Part shown: positions 44,839 through 55,664 of the stretch, in pieces
How the letters are laid out: every line of letters starts with the position of its first letter
Numbering within the stretch: the first letter of the stretch is position 1
Source: an uncultured Dehalococcoidia bacterium
GTDB lineage: Bacteria > Chloroflexota > Dehalococcoidia > Lucifugimonadales > UBA1123
Reading direction: 5' to 3'
DNA length: 64,000 bases
Assembly: GCA_958296105.1 (NCBI GenBank)
Contig: OY282441.1
Span: forward strand, 2,501,800-2,565,799
The notes under the pieces: generated by a model
Seen by the model: the letters and a program-made list of their open reading frames with translations, nothing else
Databases searched by the model: none
Told to the model about the DNA's origin: nothing
Position numbers and translations under genes: made by a program

Positions 44839-45326
44839 GTGATCTCTCCTGTGCAATAGATATCGTTGCGCCGCGCTAAGCGTCGGAGCGATGCTCCGCT
44901 CGCGTTCTGTGGAAGGCTCTCTGCTTTATATATCCCTTGCGGGGGCGATTCGGGCGGCGTGATGGATTCGAGGATGTCCAAGAAGCGCTGCATGTCGTCT
45001 ATGCCCAGGCGCACCGACTCTTCGCTTCTGTACGCCTCGTAGAAGTTGGCATGTAGGCTCTCCGCCGTGTTGAACAGCCTTGCGATCTCTCGGTTGCTCG
45101 TCTCCTCAGCCAGCTTGTCCGCGACTTGCCCCAGGTGCTGGTGGGATTCGTGTCCCCAGCCGCGCTGCGTAGCCAGAGCCTTCAGAAACTGCGCCGCCGC
45201 GCCCCACGCCTTCTCGGACGCCTGCGCGAGGTCGCCGCGCCCGAACTCCCATTCCGCCTGATCCATGAACCAGCGGCCCGTCTGTCTGTACTCTTCCGCG
45301 TGTTCGTCAACTGGTATGTACGTCAT
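44835..45326 (-). CDS. PaREP1/HEPN-like helical protein, copy 1 (frameshifted tail)
   Basis: 163 residues. 'EFGRGDLAQASEKAWGAAAQFLKALATQRGWGHESHQHLGQVADKLAEE' matches the PaREP1-like HEPN fold, and 'RGWGHESH' gives the R-x6-H pattern typical of HEPN ribonucleases. Compared with copy 2, it has one extra G in a G-tract near 44941 (five instead of four), so the last 35 residues are in another frame. The altered reading frame ends exactly at the ATGA overlap with the DUF35 gene. It is 495 bases from copy 2. The role is unknown; HEPN genes often work with an antitoxin nucleotidyltransferase, which is absent here. Confidence 0.7.
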   Translation of the reverse strand: MTYIPVDEHAEEYRQTGRWFMDQAEWEFGRGDLAQASEKAWGAAAQFLKALATQRGWGHESHQHLGQVADKLAEETSNREIARLFNTAESLHANFYEAYRSEESVRLGIDDMQRFLDILESITPPESPPQGIYKAESLPQNASGASLRRLARRNDIYCTGEIT

Positions 45327-45865
45327 TTCGCCACCCCGCCGGCCAATGAGGATCGCCGACCGCTATGAGTCCCCTCACGCCGAGCTCCGCTCCGCTCGCG
45401 TTCTGTGGAAGGCTCTCTGCTTGACATATCCCTTGCGGGGCGATTCGGGCGGCGTGATGGATTCGAGGATGTCCAAGAAGCGCTGCATGTCGTCTATGCC
45501 CAAGCGCACCGCCGCCTCGCTTCTGTACGCCTCGTAGAAGTTGGCATGTAGACTCTCGGCTATGCTGAACAGCCTTGCGATATCTTCGTTGCTCGTCTCC
45601 TCGGCCAGCTTGTCCGCGACTTGCCCCAGGTGCTGGTGGGATTCGTGTCCCCAGCCGCGCTGCGTCGCCAGAGCCTTCAGAAACTGCGCCGCCGCGCCCC
45701 ACGCCTTCTCGGACGCCTGCGCGAGGTCGCCGCGCCCGAACTCCCATTCCGCCTGATCCATGAACCAGCGGCCCGTCTGTCTGTACTCTTCCGCGTGTTC
45801 GTCAACTGGTATGTACGTCATTTCGCCACCCCGCCGGCCAAGAGGATCGCCGACCGCTATGCGTC
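44885..45865. repeat. Tandem duplication (~495-bp unit) containing the PaREP1-like gene
   Basis: Unit 1 (about 44885-45370) and unit 2 (about 45380-45865) are over 90% identical by eye. The repeated block runs from GCTCCGCTCGCGTTCTGTGG through the gene and its upstream GATCGCCGACCGCTATG, the latter being the end of the GNAT gene in unit 2. Confidence 0.85.
45375..45821 (-). CDS. PaREP1/HEPN-like helical protein, copy 2
   Basis: 148 residues, nearly identical to copy 1 in its first 125 residues (differences cluster in 'SNEDIARLFSIAES' and 'SEAAVRLG'). The intact tail reads PESPRKGYVKQRAFHRTRAERSSA. The start MTYIPVDEH is common to both copies. It lies 35 bases downstream of the GNAT gene. Confidence 0.72.
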   Translation of the reverse strand: MTYIPVDEHAEEYRQTGRWFMDQAEWEFGRGDLAQASEKAWGAAAQFLKALATQRGWGHESHQHLGQVADKLAEETSNEDIARLFSIAESLHANFYEAYRSEAAVRLGIDDMQRFLDILESITPPESPRKGYVKQRAFHRTRAERSSA

Positions 45866-46471
45866 CCGCGCCAGCCGCTTTTCCATGCGGTGGACTTCGA
45901 TGGATCCGGACGCGAGCTTCACGAAGAAGCCGCGCCACGTTCGAGTCTTCTCGTATCCCAGCCGTTCGTACAGCCGGATCGCGCCCTCGTTGTCTCCGAT
46001 CACGCTGAGCGACATCATGCGCTTGCGCATGGACAGCGCCATCTCCTCCGCATTCCGCATCAGCTCCGTTCCCACACCCATACCCCGCGCCGAGCGATCC
46101 ACCGCCAGAGAGTCCACAACGAACTCGTCGTCACCGACTCCATCGTCCAAGCCGAGCAGCAGCAGGTTGAACATCACCCGAACGGCTCTCGGAGGAGAGA
46201 ACCGCGTGAACACCGCCATAGGCTTCAGGTGGTAGAATTCCCTCCCCTTCGTCTGGAAGGTCAGGATGCCCATGAGCCTGCCGCCCGCCGTCGCCGACAG
46301 GCAGATCGTCGTGTCCACCGAATCCACGAAGAGGCGAACGAAGTCGTCAGCGTCTCTGAAGCCGATGCGGAATTTTTTGGAAAAGGCGTCATACGATACG
46401 CGCAGGGCGTCTTCCACGAGCGCATCGTTCAGACCGCGCGCAATCGTCACCTCGCGCTGATCAGTCGTCAT
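45857..46471 (-). CDS. GNAT family N-acetyltransferase
   Basis: 204 residues. The acetyl-CoA binding motif A is present as 'DEFVVDSLAVDRSARGMGVGTELMRNAEEMAL', followed by 'LYERLGYEKTRTW' (motif B). It acetylates an unknown amine, protein or small molecule. GGAG lies before the ATG. It sits 14 bases downstream of the thiolase-like gene and may be co-transcribed. The tandem PaREP1-like genes follow. Confidence 0.85.
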   Translation of the reverse strand: MTTDQREVTIARGLNDALVEDALRVSYDAFSKKFRIGFRDADDFVRLFVDSVDTTICLSATAGGRLMGILTFQTKGREFYHLKPMAVFTRFSPPRAVRVMFNLLLLGLDDGVGDDEFVVDSLAVDRSARGMGVGTELMRNAEEMALSMRKRMMSLSVIGDNEGAIRLYERLGYEKTRTWRGFFVKLASGSIEVHRMEKRLARDA

Positions 46472-46485
46472 GGTCGGAAGCTCCG

Positions 46486-47679
46486 TCAGTCCGCCGCCAG
46501 TATGGTTACCCCTGTGGCGTGCCTCGATCCCAGCTGGCCGCCGTTGCCCACCGCGACCGCTAGCCGAGCGCCGCCCACCTGCGAGCATGACTCGCCGCGC
46601 AGCTGCCGCGCAGCTTCGATGAGCAGATAGATTCCGCGCTCGCCCGGATGGTTGGAGGAAAGCCCGCCCCCGTCCGTGTTCAGCGCAGGCTTGCGCGGGT
46701 CGTTGAACGTCAGGTGTCCCTGCGCCACGTACTCGCCGCCCTCGCCCTTCGCGCAGAAGCCGAGGTCTTCGATCATGCACATCACGGTTATCGAGAACGA
46801 GTCGTAAGCCATCAGCACGTCGATCTCGTCGGGCGAGACGCCCGCGTCCGCGAACGCCCTGGGCCCGGACTGCGCGCCCGCGCTGACGGTGATATCGCCG
46901 CCGTTCTCCCTGTACTTCGTCGCCTCTCCGCCGCCTATGACCCACACCGGCGGCTTGGCGCAGCTGGCAGCCACCTCTTTGGACGCTATGACAACCGCGC
47001 CCCCGCCGTCCGAGATCATGCAGCATTCGAGCAGGCGCAGCGGCCAAGCGATCATCCGAGAGTCCACCACGTCCTCCACCGTAAGCTCGCGGATGCCCAT
47101 GAACTCCAGGTCGGTCATCGCCTTGACCGCCTCCGAGTTTCGCATCGCGTGCTTTCGGGTGGCTACCGAAATGTGCGCGAACTGCTCGTTGGTCGAGCCG
47201 TACTGGTGCATGTGGCGGTTCTTCACCATCGCGTAGTTGGCTATGAGCGTCTGCCCCCAGGACGCCTCCATGTTGGACTGCGGGTTGGGAATGCCCGCGC
47301 CCACCGCGCCGCCGGTGCCTATCCGTCGGCGGTCGGAGTGGGCAGTGGATCCGTATGTGAGCAGCGCGACTTCGCACTTGCCCGCGGCGATCATGGAAGC
47401 GGCGTGGTTGGCGTGGAACTCGTAGGACGTGCCGCCGACGGCGGTGTTGTCGATCAGCTTGGGCTTGATGCCGAAGTACTCCGAGATGCCCAGCCCGCCT
47501 ATACTCTGGTGGCTGCCCGTGTCGTACACGGCGTCAACGTCGCTCCAGCCCAGCCCCGCGTCCGCGAGCGCCTTGGCCGCCGAGGCGGCCTTGATCTGAA
47601 GCGCGCTCACGCCCGGGCCGACCACCCTCAGCGGATACTCATGAATACCGACTATAGCGGCCTCTCTGCTTTGGGGCAT
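46486..47679 (-). CDS. Thiolase-like (SCP-x/Ltp2-type) protein without the catalytic Cys
   Basis: 397 residues with the thiolase fold ('AAIVGIHEYPL', 'AVKAMTDLEFM', 'ISDGGGAVVIASKEVA', 'LNTDGGGLSSNHPGERG'). At the usual position of the nucleophilic Cys the sequence is 'GGTSYEFHANHAAS', so no Cys is present. This fits the lipid-transfer/Ltp2-type branch that works with a DUF35 partner, some of which are retro-aldolases for steroid side-chain degradation. AAGGAG precedes the ATG, and a strong promoter lies 35-63 bases upstream. Confidence 0.83.
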   Translation of the reverse strand: MPQSREAAIVGIHEYPLRVVGPGVSALQIKAASAAKALADAGLGWSDVDAVYDTGSHQSIGGLGISEYFGIKPKLIDNTAVGGTSYEFHANHAASMIAAGKCEVALLTYGSTAHSDRRRIGTGGAVGAGIPNPQSNMEASWGQTLIANYAMVKNRHMHQYGSTNEQFAHISVATRKHAMRNSEAVKAMTDLEFMGIRELTVEDVVDSRMIAWPLRLLECCMISDGGGAVVIASKEVAASCAKPPVWVIGGGEATKYRENGGDITVSAGAQSGPRAFADAGVSPDEIDVLMAYDSFSITVMCMIEDLGFCAKGEGGEYVAQGHLTFNDPRKPALNTDGGGLSSNHPGERGIYLLIEAARQLRGESCSQVGGARLAVAVGNGGQLGSRHATGVTILAAD

Positions 47680-47713
47680 AGCGCAACACTCCTTATCGTG
47701 CGAATGTGGGCAA

Positions 47714-47742
47714 AAGTTAGCACACGGCTTCGAGGCAGTCAA
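47714..47742 (-). promoter_or_regulatory. Sigma-70-type promoter of the thiolase/acyl-CoA dehydrogenase operon
   Basis: Minus strand TTGACT (47742-47737), 17 bases, TAACTT (47719-47714). Start expected near 47707, about 28 bases before the ATG. Confidence 0.7.
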
Positions 47743-47748
47743 CGCGCA

Positions 47749-47777
47749 TTGACGCCCCCCGCGCCAGTTAGTATATT
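47749..47777 (+). promoter_or_regulatory. Sigma-70-type promoter of the PPC-domain gene
   Basis: TTGACG (47749-47754), 17 bases, TATATT (47772-47777). Only six bases separate its -35 box from the -35 box of the minus-strand promoter at 47714-47742. Confidence 0.65.
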
Positions 47778-47818
47778 TCGGCCCACGATCAGCCTCGGCG
47801 GAACAGTAGGAGAAAGCA

Positions 47819-48223
47819 ATGCAGCAGTCCATAGCCAAATCGTCGCGCGTAGTATATCGCCGCTTCGATGCCGGAGTGTCGCTGATCGACGATCTGGAGT
47901 CCTTCGCCCTCTCCGAGGGGATACGCGAAGCGGCGATAAGCTCGTGCATCGGCAGCCTGACGCGGCTGAAGCTGCGCAACCTGTGCGGGTTCGATGAAGA
48001 CCGCTCCCCAGAGTTCGAGAGGACGATCATAGACGAGAACCTAGAGCTGGTGACGGCGGACGGCTACATACAGCCACTGCCGGAAGGCGGCTTGCGCGTC
48101 CACATCCATCTGGCGGCGGCTCGCCCCTCCGGAGAGGTCATCGGCGGACACTGCGAGGACGCCACCACCTTCACGGGCGCGTTCATGTACCTTCACGTTC
48201 TGGAAGAGGAGGGCGCGGCATGA
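47819..48223 (+). CDS. PPC/DUF296-domain protein
   Basis: 134 residues with the plant and prokaryote conserved (PPC) fold: 'REAAISSCIGSLTRLKLRN', 'LELVTADGYIQPLPEGGLRVHIHLAAARPSGEVIGGHC' and 'FTGAFMYLHVLEEE'. In plants the domain is paired with AT-hook DNA binding; bacterial stand-alone forms are trimers that bind metals or small ligands, role unassigned. ATGA overlap with the SDR gene suggests they function together. GTAGGAG precedes the start. Confidence 0.85.
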   Translation: MQQSIAKSSRVVYRRFDAGVSLIDDLESFALSEGIREAAISSCIGSLTRLKLRNLCGFDEDRSPEFERTIIDENLELVTADGYIQPLPEGGLRVHIHLAAARPSGEVIGGHCEDATTFTGAFMYLHVLEEEGAA

Positions 48224-49023
48224 CTGCCCATCCCGACACGGCGCGCAGGCTGAGCGGCAAGGTCGCCATCGTGAGCGGCGCGGGGACGCATGGCGGCAGC
48301 GGCGTGGGCAACGGCGCGGCTGCCGCCATCGTGTTCGCAAGAGAGGGCGCGAAAGTCGTGCTGGTAGACGCCGCGCGCGAGTGGGCAGACGCCACGCGCG
48401 AGATCATCGAGGACGAGGGCGGAGACGCCTTCACCGCGATCGCCGACGTCACCAACCCGGACGAGTGCGCGAACGTGGTGGAGTCTGCCGTCGAACGCTT
48501 CGGCGGACTCCACATCCTCCACAACAACGTTGGCGGCGGCGGAGGCGGAGGCAGCGTGGATGTGGCTGCCGACGAAGACTGGCTGCGCAGCGCGTCCGTC
48601 AACCTGATGAGCGCGATAAACATGAGCCGCCACGCAGTGCCGCGCATGAGGAGCGGCGGAGGCGGATCCATCATCAACGTCTCGTCCGTGACCGCGCTGA
48701 GACCGAAGCCCTTCAGATCGTCCGCGCCGTACACCGTCAGCAAGTCCGCCGTAGTCGGGCTGACGAAGGCGATGGCGCTCGACCACGCCCAAGACAACAT
48801 CCGCGTGAACTGCATCATGCCCGGCCTGATCTGGACGCCCCGAGTCGCCGGCGCCTCCGTCGAACGCGAGATGCGCAAGACCTCCACGCCGCTTCCGGTC
48901 GAGGGGCGGGGCTGGGACATCGGCTGGGCCGCGCTCTACCTCGCCAGCGACGAAGCCAGATTCGTAACCGGAATCGTCCTGCCCGTGGACGGCGGCTTCC
49001 TCCTGACGTCCGCGCCCAACTGA
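48220..49023 (+). CDS. SDR family oxidoreductase with poly-Gly loop
   Basis: 267 residues of classical SDR: 'VSGAGTHGGSGVGNGAAAAIVF', YTVSK with Tyr and Lys, Ser in 'INVSSVTAL', and a C-terminal 'LASDEARFVTGIVLPVDGGF'. After beta-4 there is 'HNNVGGGGGGGSVD', a seven-Gly run replacing the usual NNAG. It probably oxidises an alcohol. The start overlaps the PPC gene's stop. Confidence 0.87.
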   Translation: MTAHPDTARRLSGKVAIVSGAGTHGGSGVGNGAAAAIVFAREGAKVVLVDAAREWADATREIIEDEGGDAFTAIADVTNPDECANVVESAVERFGGLHILHNNVGGGGGGGSVDVAADEDWLRSASVNLMSAINMSRHAVPRMRSGGGGSIINVSSVTALRPKPFRSSAPYTVSKSAVVGLTKAMALDHAQDNIRVNCIMPGLIWTPRVAGASVEREMRKTSTPLPVEGRGWDIGWAALYLASDEARFVTGIVLPVDGGFLLTSAPN

Positions 49024-49113
49024 GCCGACCGAATCCGCGCAGATGCGCAAGCCAGACCGGATACCCGCCCCAAACCCGCATCTTCCAATTTGGACAATGC
49101 CTATTCTGACAAA

Positions 49114-49142
49114 TAGACTGAATCCGAGCCACCAAGTATAAT
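49114..49142 (+). promoter_or_regulatory. Promoter directly at the phosphoesterase start
   Basis: TATAAT at 49137-49142 lies seven bases from ATG 49150; TAGACT (49114-49119) at 17 bases is a weak -35. The transcript would begin at the start codon, giving a leaderless mRNA. Confidence 0.5.
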
Positions 49143-49149
49143 CTCCCCC

Positions 49150-49788
49150 ATGATCATAGGACTTCTCACCGACACCCACCTTCCCAACGTCATTCGCCAC
49201 CTCGAAGAGCTTGGCCCCGAGCCGAAAGAGTTCTTCGAGAGCGTAGACCTCATCCTGCACGGCGGCGACCTGACCGCTCCATACGTCTTGGACTGGCTGG
49301 AGCAGTTCGCGCCCGTGCTGTGTTCCACAGGAAACAACGACCCGATCCCCGATTCGCGCTGCGAGGACGTGCAGACATTGGACCTCGAAGGCTGGCGCGT
49401 GGGCATGACCCACAGCCTCGGCGGACAGTTCAAACCCGTCTCCACGCTTCAGAAGCACTTCCCGCAGCCGGTGGACGTTATGATAGCCGGACACACCCAC
49501 GAGGAGCGGCTGGAACATAGAGACGGCGTCACGCTCGTCAACAGCGGCTCGATCACCTTCCCCCACCACAAGGAGCTTCGACTGGGCACCGTCGGACTGC
49601 TGGAGCTGACCCCGCATACGCTGAGCGCGAAGGTCTTTCCTCTTGGTCACACTCCGGGGAGACCGAACCCCGGCAGAGAGATCAGCTTGGAGATTCAGCG
49701 CAGCGGAGACGGCGAAATCAGGCCGGGCGCGGAGCGCTCGCGCAGCGAAGCAGACACAGCCTATACAGGAGTAAGACCGCTCCCATGA
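49150..49788 (+). CDS. YfcE-type metallophosphoesterase
   Basis: 212 residues. Metal-binding blocks LTDTHL, HGGDL, TGNND, MTHSLGG and GHTHEE are all present, then a C-terminal extension rich in Arg/Glu after 'VFPLGHTPGRPNPG'. It is a binuclear phosphodiesterase of unknown substrate, related to the enzyme at 2093 but longer. ATGA overlap with the fused CoA-transferase suggests coupling. Confidence 0.85.
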   Translation: MIIGLLTDTHLPNVIRHLEELGPEPKEFFESVDLILHGGDLTAPYVLDWLEQFAPVLCSTGNNDPIPDSRCEDVQTLDLEGWRVGMTHSLGGQFKPVSTLQKHFPQPVDVMIAGHTHEERLEHRDGVTLVNSGSITFPHHKELRLGTVGLLELTPHTLSAKVFPLGHTPGRPNPGREISLEIQRSGDGEIRPGAERSRSEADTAYTGVRPLP

Positions 49789-52195
49789 CGCAGCTGCTAG
49801 AGGGCATCCGAATATTGGACTTCAGCCAAGGGATGGCGGGGTCGATCGCCACCATGGTGATGTCCGACTTCGGCGGCGAGGTAATCAAGATCGAGCCGCC
49901 CAAGGGCGATCCGTACCGCGCCGTCCCGTCCTCTCTGCTGTGGAATCGCGGCAAGAAGAGCGTCGTCATCGACCTTTCGACCGATGAAGGGCGCGCGCGA
50001 ATCAGACGGCTTGCGCGTTCTGCGGACATAGTGGTCGAGAGCTTCACGCCCGGCGACGCGGAGGCTCTGGGCGTGGACTACGCTACGCTGAGCGCAGAGA
50101 ATCCGGGCTTGGTATATGCCTCCGTCACGGCGTTCGGGGCGGAAGGCCCCTATGCGCGCTACCGCCCATACGAGGCGGTGGTCAGCGCCAAGTGCGGGCG
50201 CTACATGGCGTTCGCCGGACAGAACGAGCGCGAAGGGCCGAACTACGGAGCCGTTCAGGTCGGCAGCCACTCCGCGGCGATGGCGGCGGTCAGGGGATCG
50301 CTTGCCGCGCTGATGATCCGAGACCGCACAGGACGCGGTCAGCGCGTCGAAACCAGCCTGCTTCAGGCAATGACCTACTACGATCTCGCGCAGTGGGTCG
50401 TCTGGCAGATGATGATAAACTTCCCCGAAGACTACGACGACCCATCCGTCATCGCATCCCGTCCTACGCCGATCCAGTACCTCCCCGTCCGCGCCGGAGA
50501 TGGACGCTGGCTTCAGCTCGCCAACCTGATGGAGAGGCTGTTCATAGCCGAGATACACGCTATCGGGCTCGGTCACATGCTGGATGATCCCAGATTCGCC
50601 AACGCTCCGCATCTGGACGACGAGGCGCGCGAGGAGATGCGCGAGCGCATCTTGGCGCGTATGCAAGAGCGGACTCTGGACGAGTGGATGGATCTGTTCA
50701 TAGACGTGGAGGGCGACGTGGCAGCGGAGCCGTTCATGACGTCCACGCAGGCGCTCGACCATCCGCAGATGGTCTATAACGGCTCGGTGGAGCTGGTGGA
50801 AGACCCCACAGTCGGCCCCATGCGACAGCTTGGCGCGCTGTTCCACATGGACGGCGCGCCGCCAGCCGTGCAGGGTCCGGCTCCGCTGCTCGGACAGCAC
50901 ACCCATCGAACCCTATCCAGCTGCCCCGATTCGCCCTCGACCTCCGCAAGCTGGGGCGACGGAGAGCTTCCCAAGACTCCGCTCGAAGGCGTCGTCGTAC
51001 TAGACCTTTCGACGGTCATAGCCGGGCCGCTGGCAGGCTCGCTGCTGGCAGAGATGGGCGCGAGGGTCATACGCATAGAGACGCTGGCAGGCGACTGGAT
51101 GCGAAACGCCTACAACGGCCTGGCCGCCAACCGCACTATGGCAGGAACCGAAGGGCTGTCCATAGACCTCAAAACCCCAGAGGGACGCGACATCCTCGAC
51201 AGGCTGCTTCCCAAGGTGGACGTGGTGCTTCACAACATGCGCCCGGGCGCTCCCGAGCGCGTGGGCATAGGAATCGAGCAGGTGCGCGCGCTGAGCGAGG
51301 ATGCCGTCTACGTCTATATCGGCGGGTACGGCTCCAGCGGCCCGTACAGCCACCGCCCGGCAATGCACCCCATAGGCGGCGCGGTCGGCGGCGGCGTCAT
51401 GGCGCAGATCGGGCGCGGCGGACTGCCGCCCGAAGACCAGCGGATGACCATGAGCGAGCTTCGCGCCGTCTCGCGCCGTCTCGGACGGGCGAACGAGGTC
51501 AACCCAGACCCGAACACCTCGATGGTCGCGTCCACCGCCGTAGTCATGGCGCTGTACGCCAGACAGCGGCTCGGCAAGCCGCAGTACGTGGAGACTACCA
51601 TGATCTCCGCCAACGCCTACGTCAACGCAGACGACTTCTTCGACTACGAGGGCAAGCCGCCACGCCCCATACAGGACGCCGACGGCTGCGGGCTTCACGC
51701 GCTGCACCGCCTCTACGAGGCGCGCGAAGGCTGGGTGTTCTTGGCGTGTCCGTTCGAAGACGAGTGGGAGCGCATGTGCCGCGCGCTCGAACGCCCCGAC
51801 CTTCTCCAAGACGCCAGATTCACAGACGACGCCAGCAGACGCGCCAACGATGAGGCGCTCGCATCCGAGCTTGCCGCCATGTTCGCCGCCAAACCGGCGT
51901 CCGAGTGGGAAAGGCTGCTGACGGCGGCGGACGTGGGATGTGTGCAGGCTGAGGACAGAGGCATGTATCACTTCTTCTCCGAAGATGCCCACGTAGAGCA
52001 GAACGAGCTGACCACAGACGTTCACCACCCGAGGTTCGGCGCATTCTGGCGATACGCCCCCGCGCTGCGCTTCTCACGAGCGGCGTCCGTAGCCGGGCCC
52101 GGCATCATGCGAGGCCAGCACACGATCCCCATACTGAGCGAGCTGGGTTACTCCGAAAGTCAGATTCACGAGCTGAGGTCCAAGCGCGTCCTCGA

Positions 52196-52211
<16 letters not shown>
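49785..52211 (+). CDS. Fused tandem CaiB/BaiF CoA-transferase (inactive-like + active-like domains)
   Basis: 808 residues: N-domain 1 to about 375, linker with Ser/Pro/Thr, C-domain about 400-808. The N-domain has [14 protein letters not shown] and '[14 protein letters not shown]'. The catalytic Asp position is Ser (S161 in VGSHSAAM). The C-domain has [14 protein letters not shown], '[13 protein letters not shown]' and the Asp (D575 in NPDPNTSM). This is the second fused copy of the pattern also seen in the overlapping genes at 33805 and 35015, and the Asp falls at residue 575 in both fused proteins. Substrate unknown. Confidence 0.85.
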
Positions 52212-54364
<2,153 letters not shown>

Positions 54365-54390
54365 GGTTCGATACGATTGCAGGACGAAAT

Positions 54391-55545
54391 ATGACCACCG
54401 CGCCAACCGACATAGACGAATGCCTAGATACCGCCCGCGAGCTTGCGGCGCTGGTCAGCGGCGTGACCGACCAGATAGACGAGCAGCGCCGAATTCCGGT
54501 CGAGGTGTCCAACGAAATAGCGGACAGAGGATTCTTCCGCCTGCTTCTTCCGAGATCGCTCGGCGGCGCAGAGCTGGATCATCCCGACTTCCTGCGCATC
54601 GTTCGCATATTCGCCGAGGCAGACGCCAGCGTCGGATGGTGCATCAACCAGAACAACGTATTTTCCACCAACGCCGTCCGCGTCCCGCCCGAAACTGCGG
54701 CAGAGATATGGACTGTCCAGCGCAACGTCGTGACCAACGGCCCGCCCGTCCCCGCGTCCAGGGCAGACATCGTAGACGGCGGCTACCGCCTCAGCGGACG
54801 CTGGAACTTCAGCAGCGGCTACCCGCACGCCGCTTGGCTGGCAGCCTTGACGCCCGTGTACCAGCCCGGCCAAGCCGAGCCTTGCGAGATGCGCACGATG
54901 CTTCTGCCCAAAGACCAAGCCAAGATGCTGGACGTCTGGCACGTCGGAGGACTGAGAGGCACAGGCAGCCAGAGCTTCGAGACGAATGACCTGTTCGTCC
55001 CGTTCGCGCGCTCCTACCCTGCCGACGCGGAATCCCGCGAGGCGGGGCCGCTTTACGCTCTCCCGACCGGACTGATGTTTCCCGCCGGCTTCGCCACGGT
55101 TGCTCTCGGCGCGGCGCGCGCCGGACTGGACGCAGCCATAGATCTGGCAATGGGCAAGACGCAGATGGGAAGAAGCTCCGCGCTTCGCCAAGAGTCCACC
55201 ACTCAGCGGATGATAGGCCAGGGCGAGGCGATCTGGAACGCCGCGCGCGCGTATCTGCGCGAGGCGACCCTCGCCATGTGGGAGGGCGCCTGCGCCAATC
55301 ATGCCCTGACTACAGAGGAGCGAATTCACGTCAGGCTAGCCGGAACGCACGCGATCCGACAGGCGGCGCAGGTCGTCGACATCGCCTATACCGTCTGCGG
55401 ATCGAGCGCCATCTTCGACGTGAACCCTGTCCAGCGTCGCTTCCAAGACGTCCACGCCATAACCCAGCAGATACAGGGACGCCTCACACACTACGACACC
55501 GCCGGCCAGTACTTCCTAGACATGGAGCCGGAGGGGTTCTTCTAA
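54391..55545 (+). CDS. Flavin-dependent monooxygenase of acyl-CoA dehydrogenase fold (HsaA-like)
   Basis: 384 residues. 'GFFRLLLPRSLGGAEL', 'ASVGWCINQNN', 'VDGGYRLSGRWNFSSGYPHAAWL', and the C-terminal 'CGSSAIFDVNPVQRRFQDVHAITQQIQ' are typical of group D flavin monooxygenases such as HsaA, HpaB-like and related two-component enzymes that hydroxylate phenols or sterol intermediates with FMNH2. A reductase partner gene is not adjacent. AGGA precedes the ATG. It follows the peptidase by 26 bases. Confidence 0.82.
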   Translation: MTTAPTDIDECLDTARELAALVSGVTDQIDEQRRIPVEVSNEIADRGFFRLLLPRSLGGAELDHPDFLRIVRIFAEADASVGWCINQNNVFSTNAVRVPPETAAEIWTVQRNVVTNGPPVPASRADIVDGGYRLSGRWNFSSGYPHAAWLAALTPVYQPGQAEPCEMRTMLLPKDQAKMLDVWHVGGLRGTGSQSFETNDLFVPFARSYPADAESREAGPLYALPTGLMFPAGFATVALGAARAGLDAAIDLAMGKTQMGRSSALRQESTTQRMIGQGEAIWNAARAYLREATLAMWEGACANHALTTEERIHVRLAGTHAIRQAAQVVDIAYTVCGSSAIFDVNPVQRRFQDVHAITQQIQGRLTHYDTAGQYFLDMEPEGFF

Positions 55546-55566
55546 CACACAGCCGCGCACTGCGCC

Positions 55567-55595
55567 TTGAGCCAGTCCGCATATGCGGATAAGAT
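55567..55595 (+). promoter_or_regulatory. Promoter with a palindrome in its spacer
   Basis: TTGAGC (55567-55572), 17 bases, TAAGAT (55590-55595). The spacer contains the perfect palindrome TCCGCATATGCGGA (55576-55589), which touches the -10 box and would place a bound repressor over the promoter. Start expected near 55602. Confidence 0.6.
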
Positions 55596-55664
55596 GCACG
55601 TGTAAGAACTCCGAAGGACTGCTAATCGAAGACTGGTCAGTTTGACTGCGCGCAAGGAATCGCC

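Noticed and set aside
44880-45870. Insertion sequence causing the tandem PaREP1-like genes
   Set aside because: No transposase, terminal inverted repeats or target-site duplication; simple tandem duplication explains it.
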